Of a stretch of DNA of 64,000 bases, positions 8,793 through 16,893 are shown piece after piece. Source of the DNA: Streptomyces sp. NRRL F-5126. Lineage in GTDB: Bacteria > Actinomycetota > Actinomycetes > Streptomycetales > Streptomycetaceae. Where the stretch lies: the NCBI RefSeq assembly GCF_000721265.1, contig NZ_JOFZ01000006.1, positions 62,001-126,000 on the forward strand, given 5' to 3'. The notes below the pieces were generated by a model that saw nothing but the letters and a program-made list of their open reading frames with translations, did no database searches and was not told the origin of the DNA. Position 1 is the first letter of the stretch. Every line of letters begins with the position of its first letter. The position numbers were made by a program, and so were the translations under genes.

Positions 8793-10283
8793 TCAGGCCT
8801 CCAGCGCCGCCCCCGACGCGGCGACCTCCCCCGGCGCAGACACCACGTCGTCCCCTCCCCCGTGACCCGGCTTCCCGCCCGCCGCCGCGGCCCTGACGGC
8901 CGGGATGGCGGCCGCGATCAGCGCGGCGACCAGCGACACACCGCACCCGACCAGCAGCGCCGTGCGGAAGCCCGACTCCGAGGCGATCTTGAAGCCGCCC
9001 ATCGTGACGGTCATCTGGGAGAGGACCACACCGATCACGGCCGAGCCGAACGACGTACCGAGCGAGCGCATCAGCGAATTGAAGCCGTTGGCCGCCGCTG
9101 TCTCGGACAGCGGTACAGCGCTCATGATCAGGGCCGGCATCGCCCCGTACGCGAGTCCGACGCCGCTGTTGGCGACGATGGCGGAGAGCATCAGGCCCCA
9201 CGCGGAGCCCATCAGCGGCAGGGAGAGCCCGTAGCCGACGGCGATCACCAGCACGCCGCTGATCAGCGTGAACTTGGGGCCCTTGGCGTCCGTGAGCTTC
9301 CCGCCGAGCGGGGAGACGAACATCATCATGAGGCCGCCCGGCGCCATCCACAGGCCGGAGGCGAGCAGCGACTGGCCGAGGCCGTAACCCGTCGCCGACG
9401 GCAGCTGCAGCAGTTGCGGCATGACGAGCATGCTCGCGTACATGCCGAAGCCGACGAAGACCGACGCGATGTTCGTCAGCAGCACGCGGGGGCGCGCGGT
9501 GGTGCGCAGGTCGATCAGGGGGTCGCGGGTACGCAGCTCCCACAGGCCCCACGCCAGCAGCACGACGACGGCGGCGGCGAGCAGGCCGAGCGTCGTCCCC
9601 GAGCCCCAGCCCCAGTCACCGCCCTTGGAGACCGCGAGGAGCAGGGACACGAGACCGATGGCGAGGCCGACGGAGCCGAGGCCGTCGAAGCGCTGGCCCT
9701 TGGCGGCCGCGTTGGGCACGTCGGGGATGAGGAAGTGGACCAGCGCCGCGATCGCCACGGCCAGCACGGCGGAACCCCAGAACAGCACGCGCCAGCTGGC
9801 GTACTGGGCGACGGCCGCGGCGATCGGCAGGCCGAGCCCGCCGCCGATGCCCATGGAGGCGCTGACGAGGGCGATGGAGGAGCTCAGCCGCTCGGCGGGG
9901 ACGGTGTCGCGCAGGAGGGCGATGCCGAGCGGCACCATGCCCATGCCCATGCCCTGCAGACCGCGGCCGACGATCATCGGTACGACGGAGGACGACAGGG
10001 CGCACACCACCGAGCCCACCAGCAGCGGCACGCAGCACGCGAGGATGATCCTGCGCTTGCCGAACATGTCGCCCAGGCGGCCGGAGACCGGCACGCAGAC
10101 CGCTCCGACGAGCAGGGTGACGGTGATGACCCAGGCCGCGTTCGACGCGGACGTGTGCAGAAGGCGCGGCAGTTCCGCGATGAGCGGCGTGACCAGCGTC
10201 TGCATGAGTGCCGCCGCGGTACCCGCGAAGGCCAGCGTGGCGATGACGCCGCCCGCGCGGGCCGATGGCTGGGGAGCGTCCAT
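8793..10283 (-). CDS. MFS exporter, DHA2 (14-helix) family
   Basis: A 496-residue integral membrane transporter with about 14 predicted helices. Motif A is present after helix 2 ('GRLGDMFGKRRI'), and 'GRGLQGMGMGMVPLGIALLR' gives the helix-4/5 motif typical of drug exporters. The C-terminal 35 residues are a soluble Ala/Gly-rich tail. It is transcribed away from a MarR gene with an imperfect palindrome between them, the usual layout of a MarR-controlled efflux pump. Likely exports a lipophilic or aromatic toxic compound by proton antiport; the actual substrate is not known. Confidence 0.92.
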   Translation of the reverse strand: MDAPQPSARAGGVIATLAFAGTAAALMQTLVTPLIAELPRLLHTSASNAAWVITVTLLVGAVCVPVSGRLGDMFGKRRIILACCVPLLVGSVVCALSSSVVPMIVGRGLQGMGMGMVPLGIALLRDTVPAERLSSSIALVSASMGIGGGLGLPIAAAVAQYASWRVLFWGSAVLAVAIAALVHFLIPDVPNAAAKGQRFDGLGSVGLAIGLVSLLLAVSKGGDWGWGSGTTLGLLAAAVVVLLAWGLWELRTRDPLIDLRTTARPRVLLTNIASVFVGFGMYASMLVMPQLLQLPSATGYGLGQSLLASGLWMAPGGLMMMFVSPLGGKLTDAKGPKFTLISGVLVIAVGYGLSLPLMGSAWGLMLSAIVANSGVGLAYGAMPALIMSAVPLSETAAANGFNSLMRSLGTSFGSAVIGVVLSQMTVTMGGFKIASESGFRTALLVGCGVSLVAALIAAAIPAVRAAAAGGKPGHGGGDDVVSAPGEVAASGAALEA

Positions 10284-10339
10284 ACCGGACTCCTCGGATT
10301 GTCAGGTGATCGGGCACACCGATGCCCGGAGATACTGAC

Positions 10340-10363
10340 ATGCATCGTACATGCGATATGCAT
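10340..10363. promoter_or_regulatory. Probable MarR operator between the MFS and MarR genes
   Basis: The 24-bp element reads ATGCATCG, TACATG, CGATATGCAT. The arms ATGCATCG and CGAT(AT)GCAT are inverted copies apart from a 2-bp insertion. It sits in an AT-rich island unlike the surrounding DNA, upstream of both divergent starts. A second ATGCAT-like half (GATAAATGTATGG) follows. Placement and shape fit a MarR dimer site overlapping the promoters. Confidence 0.55.
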
Positions 10364-10468
10364 TAACCACGATAAATGTATGGCACACATCGCTGGGTAG
10401 GATGGGCGCGGGCCGCGCCGAGGGACGCGCCGGCGGGGCCCGAGCGACAGACGGGAGGCGCCGAGCGC

Positions 10469-10918
10469 ATGGTCAAACCCACGTACGAGGTCGAGTACGA
10501 GCAGATGCTGCTCGGACGGCACACCCTCGTGCACCACAGGAACCGCAAGGACAGCTCCCTGGAGCGCAGCGCCTACATCCTGCTCAGCCGCATCCGCGTG
10601 CAGGGGCCGATGTCGATCGGCGAGCTGAGCGACGCGTTCGGCCTCGACACCTCGACCCTCAACCGGCAGACAGCCGCGGCCATGAACGCCGGGCTCGTCG
10701 AGCGCATCCCCGACCCGGGCGGCGGCATGGCACGCAAGTTCCGCATCACGGACGCGGGCGCCCGGATGCTGGACGAGGAGCGCGAACGCACCGTCGAGGG
10801 CCTCGACCGGGTCATGACGGACTGGTCGGACGAGGACATCAGCGCGTTCGCCTCGTACCTGCGGCGCTTCAACACCGACATCGAGCGGCTCGGCGGCAGG
10901 CCCTGGCCGCGGCCCTGA
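10469..10918 (+). CDS. MarR-family transcriptional regulator
   Basis: A 149-residue winged-helix regulator. 'ERSAYILLSRIRVQGPMSIG' and 'DTSTLNRQTAAAMNAGLVER' form the recognition helix and 'RKFRITDAGARML' the wing. The ATG at 10469 follows GGGAGG by about 10 nt; an upstream in-frame start would add 31 residues that do not look conserved. It faces away from the DHA2 exporter and presumably represses both itself and the pump until a ligand, often a phenolic compound, binds. Confidence 0.88.
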   Translation: MVKPTYEVEYEQMLLGRHTLVHHRNRKDSSLERSAYILLSRIRVQGPMSIGELSDAFGLDTSTLNRQTAAAMNAGLVERIPDPGGGMARKFRITDAGARMLDEERERTVEGLDRVMTDWSDEDISAFASYLRRFNTDIERLGGRPWPRP

Positions 10919-10955
10919 CCACGCGGCCCTGACCAACGCCGCCGCCCGGGGGCCG

Positions 10956-12752
10956 CTAGAGGTCGAGGACGACCTCGCCTGCGGGTTCACTGCAGCAGAC
11001 GAGGGCGGTGCCGGGCTCCGGGGGTTCGAGCGGCTCCGTCGTGTACGTGACGTCTCCGTCCACGAGGTGCGTGACGCACGTGTGGCACACGCCCGTACGG
11101 CAGGACCAGCGGGTGGGGACGTCGCACGCCTCGGCGAGGTCGAGGAGGGACGCGTGCCCGGCCGACCAGGGCGTGGTGACGCCGCTGCGCGCGAAGGTGA
11201 CGAGAGGGCCCGTACCCGGGGGCCCGGACGGCTGGTGCGGGCGGGGCGCGGCCCCCGCCGCGACGCCTGTGATGCCGGGGTTGATCGCCGGCAGGGCGCT
11301 GAACTGCTCGGTGTGGATCCGCTCGGGCGGCAGACCGCGCTCGCGCAGGAAGCCGGAGAGCGCGTCCATGAAGGCCGGCGGCCCGCAGAGGTACGCGTCG
11401 GCGTCGGCGGGGACGCCCATCTCCGCGAGCGCCCCGGCCGTCGGACGCCCCCGGGTGACGTGGAGTTCGCCGGGGCGCGGGGCGTCGGAGGTGTAGAAGA
11501 TGTGCTCCTGGGCGGCCGGGAGCCGCCCCAGGAGGGCGTGGGCCTCGTCGGCGAAGGCGTGCTGTGCGCGGTCGTGGGCGGTGTGGATCCACCACACGGG
11601 CCGCGGGTCCTTCGCGGCGGCGAGCCGGTGCAGCATGGCGAGGACAGGGGTGGCGCCGATCCCGGCGGAGACGAGGACGATCGGGCGGTCGCCGCCCTGG
11701 AGTACGAACGTCCCGCGCGCACTGGCCACGTCGAGCAGGCCGCCGGGGCGCAGCGCGGCGTGGATGAAGCCGCTGACCCTGCCGTGCGGCTCGTGCTTGA
11801 CGCTGATGCGGTAGGTGGAGTCGGTGGGCACGGAGGAGAGCGAGTAGCTGCGCACCGCGGGGGCCTCCCGGGCCCCGGGGGCCGCGTCGGCTCCCCCGCC
11901 GGCGGTGACGCGCACGGAGAGGTACTGGCCCGGACTGGCATCGGGTACGGGCGCGCCGTCCAGGGTGTCGAGGTAGAGCGACGAGACGGTGGGTGTCTCC
12001 CGGACGATACGGGTGACGCGCATTGCCCTGAAGCCCGGCCACGCCGGCTCCTGCCTTGGCTGCCGGGTCCCGGCACCCGCCTCGGGCCACCCCGGTTCCG
12101 CCTCGGGCTGCCGGGCCTCGGCCAGGTCGCGGAAGGACTGCTGCCACCCGGGGCTGAGCGCGGGGATGTTCAGCGCTCTGCGCAGCTTGTCGGGGTCGCG
12201 GCGCGGCAGGTAGAGCAGCGCGTCCGCGTCCGCGACGGTGAGTTCCTCCTGGCCCCTGCGGGTCAGCGTGATCTCGTCACCCGCCTGGACGCGTCCCTCC
12301 GTGATCACGCGCAGGTAGAAGCCGGGCCGGTGGTGGGCGACGAGGAGGGACGCCATGGTGGGCTCGCCCAGGCGCATGCCGACGCGGTAGCAGGTGACGC
12401 GCGGCTGGGTGACCTCGAACTCGGCTTCGCCCACGCGGTAGCGGTCCCCGATGCACACGTCGTCGTCGGGCAGGCCGTCGACGGTGAAGTTCTCGCCGAA
12501 GATCCCGAAGTCCAGGTCGTCCCGGTGGAGTTGCTCGCGCCAGTACCGGTACGACTGGAGTTGGTACACCAGGACGGCCCGGATCTCCCCGCCGTGCCCC
12601 GCCAGGTCGCCCTGGCCGTCGCCGTCGACGTTCAGCCGCCTGACCATGCGGGGGCCGCGCACGGGGGACTTCCACGCTCCGGTGTGGACGGTCTTCCCCT
12701 TCCAGGGGACATCGCGGGGCTTCCCCACGTTGACCGACAGCAGCGTCGCCAT
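10956..12752 (-). CDS. MOSC domain fused to ferredoxin-NAD(P)H reductase and 2Fe-2S ferredoxin domains
   Basis: A 598-residue three-part redox protein. Residues about 1 to 215 are a MOSC domain like YiiM ('GENFTVDGLPDDDVCIGDRY', conserved Cys in 'PRVTCYRVGMRLG'). Residues about 240 to 490 are an FAD/NAD(P)H reductase ('RSYSLSSVPTD', 'VLVSAGIGATPVLAML', 'YLCGPPAFMDAL'). The C-terminus is a plant-type 2Fe-2S ferredoxin with Cys spacing C-x4-C-x2-C in 'CRTGVCHTC' and a fourth Cys in 'LVCC'. GGGAGG lies 6 nt before the ATG. MOSC proteins handle molybdenum-cofactor sulfur or reduce N-hydroxylated compounds with electrons from a flavin/FeS partner; here the electron chain is built into one chain, suggesting an NAD(P)H-driven N-reductive or detoxifying enzyme (inference). 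Confidence 0.88.
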   Translation of the reverse strand: MATLLSVNVGKPRDVPWKGKTVHTGAWKSPVRGPRMVRRLNVDGDGQGDLAGHGGEIRAVLVYQLQSYRYWREQLHRDDLDFGIFGENFTVDGLPDDDVCIGDRYRVGEAEFEVTQPRVTCYRVGMRLGEPTMASLLVAHHRPGFYLRVITEGRVQAGDEITLTRRGQEELTVADADALLYLPRRDPDKLRRALNIPALSPGWQQSFRDLAEARQPEAEPGWPEAGAGTRQPRQEPAWPGFRAMRVTRIVRETPTVSSLYLDTLDGAPVPDASPGQYLSVRVTAGGGADAAPGAREAPAVRSYSLSSVPTDSTYRISVKHEPHGRVSGFIHAALRPGGLLDVASARGTFVLQGGDRPIVLVSAGIGATPVLAMLHRLAAAKDPRPVWWIHTAHDRAQHAFADEAHALLGRLPAAQEHIFYTSDAPRPGELHVTRGRPTAGALAEMGVPADADAYLCGPPAFMDALSGFLRERGLPPERIHTEQFSALPAINPGITGVAAGAAPRPHQPSGPPGTGPLVTFARSGVTTPWSAGHASLLDLAEACDVPTRWSCRTGVCHTCVTHLVDGDVTYTTEPLEPPEPGTALVCCSEPAGEVVLDL

Positions 12753-12810
12753 TGCGGACCTCCCGCGGTTGATCCTAGTTGTGCCCGGACATACGGACCA
12801 CGCGTTCACC

Positions 12811-12857
12811 CTAACCGACTAATATGCGTTGACCAGTTAGGATGAGCGTGTTCTACT
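12811..12857 (+). promoter_or_regulatory. Inverted repeat and putative promoter for the DUF427 gene
   Basis: CTAAC (12811-12815) and GTTAG (12836-12840) form a spaced inverted repeat. TTGACC (12829-12834) and TCTACT (12852-12857) are 17 bp apart, a reasonable -35/-10 pair reading toward the DUF427 gene. The repeat overlaps the -35 box, so a repressor bound there could block the promoter; it also lies upstream of the divergent MOSC fusion gene. Confidence 0.4.
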
Positions 12858-12927
12858 GGTCGCAAGAACCGATACAGCTCGACCCAGGGGTCGCGACCAC
12901 GGCCTCTCCTCCCAGAAGGAACCCGCC

Positions 12928-13788
12928 ATGGGACTGTCCTGGCAGCAAGGCCCCCTGTCCGCAGGCGCGATCGGGCACTTCCTCACCGCCGACCCGCTCC
13001 CCGAACGGCTTCTCTACGCGGAGCGGCTGCGCCGCAGGATGCGTGTGAAGTTCCACGGAGTGTGGATCGCCGACAGCGAGGACGTGCTGCTGCTCCACGA
13101 GCCGAGCCGCTACCCCGTCGCCTACTTCCCGCGCGCGGACGTCGTCGGCCAGGCCCTGGTCCCCAGCGGCAAGGTCACCCACCACAAGGACCTCGGCGAC
13201 ACCTCCTGGTACGCCGTACACGCGGGCGAGCGCACGGCCGAGCGCGCCGCCTGGGAGTTCGCCGCGCCGCCCGCCCACGCCGCCGTACTCCAGGGACGCA
13301 TCGCCTTCGCGTGGCGGGCGATGGACGCCTTCTACGAGGAGGACGAGCGGGTCCTGGGACACGCCGCCGACCCGTACCACCGCATCGACATCCGCAACAC
13401 GTCGAGGACGCTGGAGGTCCGCCTGGGTGACACCGTCGTCGCCCGCTCCGGGCACCCCGTCGTGCTCTTCGAGTCGGGATTCGCGCCGCGCTGGTACGTG
13501 CCGCGCGCCGACATCGACGAGGCACGGCTGCGCCCGGTCGAAGGCCGGACGTTCTGCCCCTACAAGGGCCTGTGCGACTACTACGACATCGGCGACGCGC
13601 GCCGCGCCGCCTGGTCGTACCGCGACGCCTACCGCGAGGTCGACAGGGTCAGCGACCTGGTGTCGTTCGAGGCGGACAAGGTCGAGGTCCGGCTCGACGG
13701 CGAGCGGCTGCACCCCGAGCCGGGGCAGAACGTGATCCCGCACGGCATCGACCGCGGGCTGGACGTCGACGAGGTCGAGGGCCGCTGA
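12928..13788 (+). CDS. DUF427-domain protein, two tandem domains
   Basis: A 286-residue soluble protein built of two copies of the small beta-rich DUF427 fold. The first runs around residues 35 to 130 ('VKFHGVWIADSEDVLLLHEP') and the second around 160 to 270 ('DTVVARSGHPVVLFESGFAP', 'FCPYKGLCDYYDI'). DUF427 has no established enzymatic activity that I can name. It is transcribed away from the MOSC-reductase fusion and may share its regulatory region. The ATG lies a short distance after 'GAAGGA'. Confidence 0.85.
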   Translation: MGLSWQQGPLSAGAIGHFLTADPLPERLLYAERLRRRMRVKFHGVWIADSEDVLLLHEPSRYPVAYFPRADVVGQALVPSGKVTHHKDLGDTSWYAVHAGERTAERAAWEFAAPPAHAAVLQGRIAFAWRAMDAFYEEDERVLGHAADPYHRIDIRNTSRTLEVRLGDTVVARSGHPVVLFESGFAPRWYVPRADIDEARLRPVEGRTFCPYKGLCDYYDIGDARRAAWSYRDAYREVDRVSDLVSFEADKVEVRLDGERLHPEPGQNVIPHGIDRGLDVDEVEGR

Positions 13789-13812
13789 CTCCGGAGGCTT
13801 CGGCGGCGGGGC

Positions 13813-15411
13813 TCAGCCCACGGCGGTGAGCCACTCCCGCACGGCGGAGACGTCACCGGCGTCCGAGATCAGCCCGACGTAGCCGTCGGGGCGGATCAGC
13901 ACGAGGGTGCGGTCGCCCGCGCCGTAGGCGGCGGCGAGGTGGCCTCCGGTGTCGGCGACGTCGTCGGGCCCGGCCGGCTGCCCGCCGACGACGCGCAGCG
14001 TCCTGAGGCCGGACGGAGGGGGCGCGACGGCGTCGGCGGCGCTCGCGGTGCCCGTCGCGCCCGCGGCACCCGTCGCGCCGAAGTCCAGGAGCGTGAAGCG
14101 CCCGCCGCGCGTCAGGTCGAACAGCCGGCGTCCGCCTGCCGCCGTCGTCAGCCCGGTCGCGTCGGGGGCGCGATCGCCGGCCCTGAGCAAGCCCGCCTCG
14201 TCGCGGGCGTCCCGGGCGTCCCGGCTGTCCCGGTCGTCGCGGGCGAGTGCGGAACCGCGGTAGCCCACGCCCAGCTGAGTCGTGCTCGCGTCGCGCTGCA
14301 CGGACATGCCGTTCTGTTCGAGCGTCCGGCGCAGGCGCTCGTTCGAGAGCGCGAGCACCCCGGCCGCGATCGGGCGCCGCTCGGCCTCGTAGGTGTCGAG
14401 AAGCGCACGCGGGGCGCCCTGCTCGACGGCCGCGAGCTTCCAGCCGAGGTTGTGCGCGTCCTGCATGCCGGTGTTCATCCCTTGGCCGCCTGCGGGCGAG
14501 TGGATGTGTGCCGCGTCGCCCGCGAGGAACACGCGGCCCTCGCGATAGCGGTCGACGAGGCGGATGTTGGCGCGCCACAGCGACGACCACTCCGGCTCGC
14601 GGAGACGGATGCCGGTGCGGCCGCTACGCCGTTCGAGGATGGCCTGCATGTTCGCCAGGCTGAGTTCGGGGTCCTGACCCGGAGCGATGAGGGCCTGGTA
14701 CTGGAAGACATCGGTCGAGGGCAGCGGGCAGAGGCCGACGAGGCCTTCCTCGTGGCGCCACATGTGCCAGGCGTCGCGGTCGAGGCCGTCGAGCGCCACG
14801 TCCGCGACGATCATCCGCACCTCCTCGCGCGTCTCGCCCTCGAACGCGATGCCGGCCTGCTTGCGCACGACGCTGTGGCCGCCGTCGCAGCCGACCAGCC
14901 TGCGCGCGGTGACCGTCTCCGTCTCGCCGCCCTTGGCGACGACGGCGGAAACACCGTCCTGCGACTGTTCGAACCCGGTGAGTGCCGTGCCGAACTCGAC
15001 CTCGCCGCCGAGCTCCGCCAACCGCACCCTGAGCGCTTCCTCGATACGCCATTCGGGCGTGATCAGGCTCGTCGTGTACGGGACGTCGGGGCGGTCCCGG
15101 AGCGACTCGGGCTCGCCACCACCCAGCGTGACCCGGCCGTCGGGGGCGGTCGAACGCATCGGCATCGCCATCAGGCCGTGCGCGATGACGCGGTCGACGA
15201 TGCCGAGATCGTCGAGCAGCTCCAGGGTGCGCGGCTGGATGCCCTTGCCGCGCGAGCCGGGCTGCGGGCCGCCGGACGCCTCGATCAGGCGGAACGGGAC
15301 GCCGCGGCGGGCGAGCTCGCAGGCCAGCGTCAGGCCGGTCGGGCCCGCACCGACGATCAGCACCGCGGTCGACGTACCCGTTGTCCCGGTCGTCCCGGTT
15401 GCCCCGGCCAT
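13813..15411 (-). CDS. FAD-dependent aromatic monooxygenase
   Basis: A 532-residue group A flavin hydroxylase of the PHBH/RebC/tetracenomycin-hydroxylase type. Three flavin motifs are visible: GAGPTG near residue 20, 'VGCDGGHSVVRKQAGI' and 'VFLAGDAAHIHSPAGGQGMN'. The C-terminal thioredoxin-like domain (about residues 400 to 532, 'GRFTLLDFGATG', 'LVLIRPDGYVGLI') is typical of the longer members. I chose the ATG at 15411, after GAGG; a GTG at 15435 is possible. It hydroxylates an aromatic ring using NAD(P)H and O2, and the divergent TetR at 15507 probably controls it. Confidence 0.9.
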   Translation of the reverse strand: MAGATGTTGTTGTSTAVLIVGAGPTGLTLACELARRGVPFRLIEASGGPQPGSRGKGIQPRTLELLDDLGIVDRVIAHGLMAMPMRSTAPDGRVTLGGGEPESLRDRPDVPYTTSLITPEWRIEEALRVRLAELGGEVEFGTALTGFEQSQDGVSAVVAKGGETETVTARRLVGCDGGHSVVRKQAGIAFEGETREEVRMIVADVALDGLDRDAWHMWRHEEGLVGLCPLPSTDVFQYQALIAPGQDPELSLANMQAILERRSGRTGIRLREPEWSSLWRANIRLVDRYREGRVFLAGDAAHIHSPAGGQGMNTGMQDAHNLGWKLAAVEQGAPRALLDTYEAERRPIAAGVLALSNERLRRTLEQNGMSVQRDASTTQLGVGYRGSALARDDRDSRDARDARDEAGLLRAGDRAPDATGLTTAAGGRRLFDLTRGGRFTLLDFGATGAAGATGTASAADAVAPPPSGLRTLRVVGGQPAGPDDVADTGGHLAAAYGAGDRTLVLIRPDGYVGLISDAGDVSAVREWLTAVG

Positions 15412-15477
15412 CTCGATCACCTCGTCAACTCGCACAAGAAAGTAATCCCTATCTCGGCATGGTAGGCAGGGTTGCTA

Positions 15478-15495
15478 AGAAAGGCAAACCTTTCT
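15478..15495. promoter_or_regulatory. TetR operator in the monooxygenase/TetR intergenic region
   Basis: AGAAAGG-CAAA-CCTTTCT is a perfect 7-bp inverted repeat. It fills the spacer between TTGCTA (15472-15477) and TATCGT (15495-15500), a 17-bp-spaced promoter reading into the TetR gene. A bound dimer would therefore block that promoter directly. Confidence 0.6.
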
Positions 15496-15506
15496 ATCGT
15501 GGCGTG

Positions 15507-16148
15507 GTGGTTACAGAGGATCCCGGCCCCGCCCGCCGCCGGCGTCACGGCAAGGAGCTGGAGGCCGCGCTGCTCACGGCGGGGTGGGACGAGCTGGTCG
15601 AGGCCGGGTACGCGCGCCTGACGATGGGCTCGATCGCCGCGCGCGCCCGCACCAGCGAGGCGGTGCTCTACCGGCGCTGGGCCAACAAGGACCAGCTCGT
15701 GCTCGCCGCGATCGAGCACCACAGGAAGGCCAACCCGGTCGCCGTCCCCGACACCGGCACCCTGCGCGGCGACCTGCTCGCCCAGCTGACGGCCATGAGC
15801 GAATCGCTCGCCGGGTTCTTCGCCATCGCCGCGGCCGCCGCCTTCTCGGGGCTGCTGGCCGACACCGGCCTCACCCCGTCCGAGGCCCGCGAGCGGGTGA
15901 TGGCCGCGCAGGGGCTGCCGCACGTGCGGGCCGTCTACCAGCAGGCGCACGACCGGGGCGAGATCGACCTCGAACGCATCGACCCCGCCGTGCTGGCGAT
16001 GCCGTTCGACCTGGTCCGGCACGACATGCTGATGGATCTGGGACCGCTGGGCCCCGAGCGCATCAGGACGATCGTCGACGCACTCTTCCTGCCGCTCGTA
16101 CGCGGCCACCGGACGGACGGGGACGCGCCCCCGCCTTCATCGTCCTGA
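15507..16148 (+). CDS. TetR-family transcriptional regulator
   Basis: About 213 residues. The N-terminal DNA-binding helices are clear ('DELVEAGYARLTMGSIAARA', 'RTSEAVLYRRWANKDQLVLA'), followed by a TetR ligand domain ending 'IVDALFLPLV'. The start is uncertain between two adjacent GTGs (15504, 15507) and an ATG at 15459. I prefer GTG 15507 because the predicted -10 box ends 6 nt before it, which would give a leaderless mRNA, and because no ribosome-binding site is seen. It is divergent from the FAD monooxygenase and likely represses both genes. Its 3' end overlaps the next, convergent TetR by 12 bp. Confidence 0.87.
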   Translation: MVTEDPGPARRRRHGKELEAALLTAGWDELVEAGYARLTMGSIAARARTSEAVLYRRWANKDQLVLAAIEHHRKANPVAVPDTGTLRGDLLAQLTAMSESLAGFFAIAAAAAFSGLLADTGLTPSEARERVMAAQGLPHVRAVYQQAHDRGEIDLERIDPAVLAMPFDLVRHDMLMDLGPLGPERIRTIVDALFLPLVRGHRTDGDAPPPSSS

Positions 16149-16754
16149 CGGATGTGCGGCGGGGACGCCGCCGCCCGCCGGCTCCCGCAGGAGCTCCTCG
16201 ATGCCCAGCAGGAATGTCTCGGACACCAGCGCCGGGTCGAAGAGGCAGCCGGCCGCCATCGCGCCGTCCCGCAGCATGACGAAGTGCCGGCCGGCCGCGT
16301 CGGCAGGCGCGTGACCGGCCTGTTCGAGCAGCTCAGTGACGGTGTTGAGGAACCACTCCCGGTGGGCCAGTACGGCCTGGTGGACGGGGTGCGCCCGGTC
16401 GGGGTACTCGGCCGCCGCGTTGAGGAAGGCGCATCCGCGGAAACCGGTCGACTCGATCCCGTCGGCGATGGACCGGCCCACGGCGCGCACCCTGCCGGCC
16501 GCCGAGTCCGCACTCGCCGCCGCGGCGGCGACCTGTGCCCTGATCCCCTGGTCGGCCTGGTCGAGGTAGGCGAGGATCAGATCCTCCTTGCCGGCGAAGT
16601 GCCGGTACAGCGTCGCCCGCGTCACCTGCGCCTCCGCGGTGATCCGGTCGACGCCGACGGAGTGGATCCCCTCCGTGTAGAAGATCTTCGTCGCCGTGCC
16701 GAGCAGCCTGGCCCGCGCTTCGGACGTGCTGCCGCCTGATGTGCCCCGACTCAT
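16137..16754 (-). CDS. TetR-family transcriptional regulator
   Basis: A 205-residue TetR protein. The motif 'FYTEGIHSVGVDRITAEAQV' followed by 'TRATLYRHFAGKEDLILAYL' is the DNA-binding domain; the C-terminal part with 'GFRGCAFLNAAAEYPD' is the TetR_C ligand domain seen in regulators of small redox or membrane genes. It is divergent from the DUF308 membrane protein. Two copies of an AACGTT-centred site lie between the two genes and are the probable operators. Confidence 0.9.
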   Translation of the reverse strand: MSRGTSGGSTSEARARLLGTATKIFYTEGIHSVGVDRITAEAQVTRATLYRHFAGKEDLILAYLDQADQGIRAQVAAAAASADSAAGRVRAVGRSIADGIESTGFRGCAFLNAAAEYPDRAHPVHQAVLAHREWFLNTVTELLEQAGHAPADAAGRHFVMLRDGAMAAGCLFDPALVSETFLLGIEELLREPAGGGVPAAHPSGR

Positions 16755-16776
16755 GGACCCAGGCTATCGCACTCCG

Positions 16777-16858
16777 GAGGGAGAACGTTCGGTCTTGACA
16801 ATCGCTCGTCCCAGCCCTTTGAATGCCGGTGAGGCACCGATACCGAACGTTCTCCCTC
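16777..16858. promoter_or_regulatory. Paired TetR operators in the TetR / DUF308 divergent promoter
   Basis: A 17-bp sequence, GAGGGAGAACGTTCGGT (16777-16793), recurs as its exact inverse at 16842-16858. Each copy contains the 8-bp palindrome GAACGTTC. TTGACA (16795-16800) and TTTGAA (16818-16823), 17 bp apart, form a promoter toward the DUF308 gene; the first operator abuts the -35 box and the second lies just after the predicted start site. Confidence 0.65.
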
Positions 16859-16893
16859 ACTGCTAGTACCGCATCGCCACCGAAAGGCATCCC

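Noticed and set aside
16777..16858. 17-bp inverted repeats as the ends of a small transposable element
   Set aside because: Only 48 bp lie between them, there are no target-site duplications, and the position between a TetR gene and its target fits operators better.
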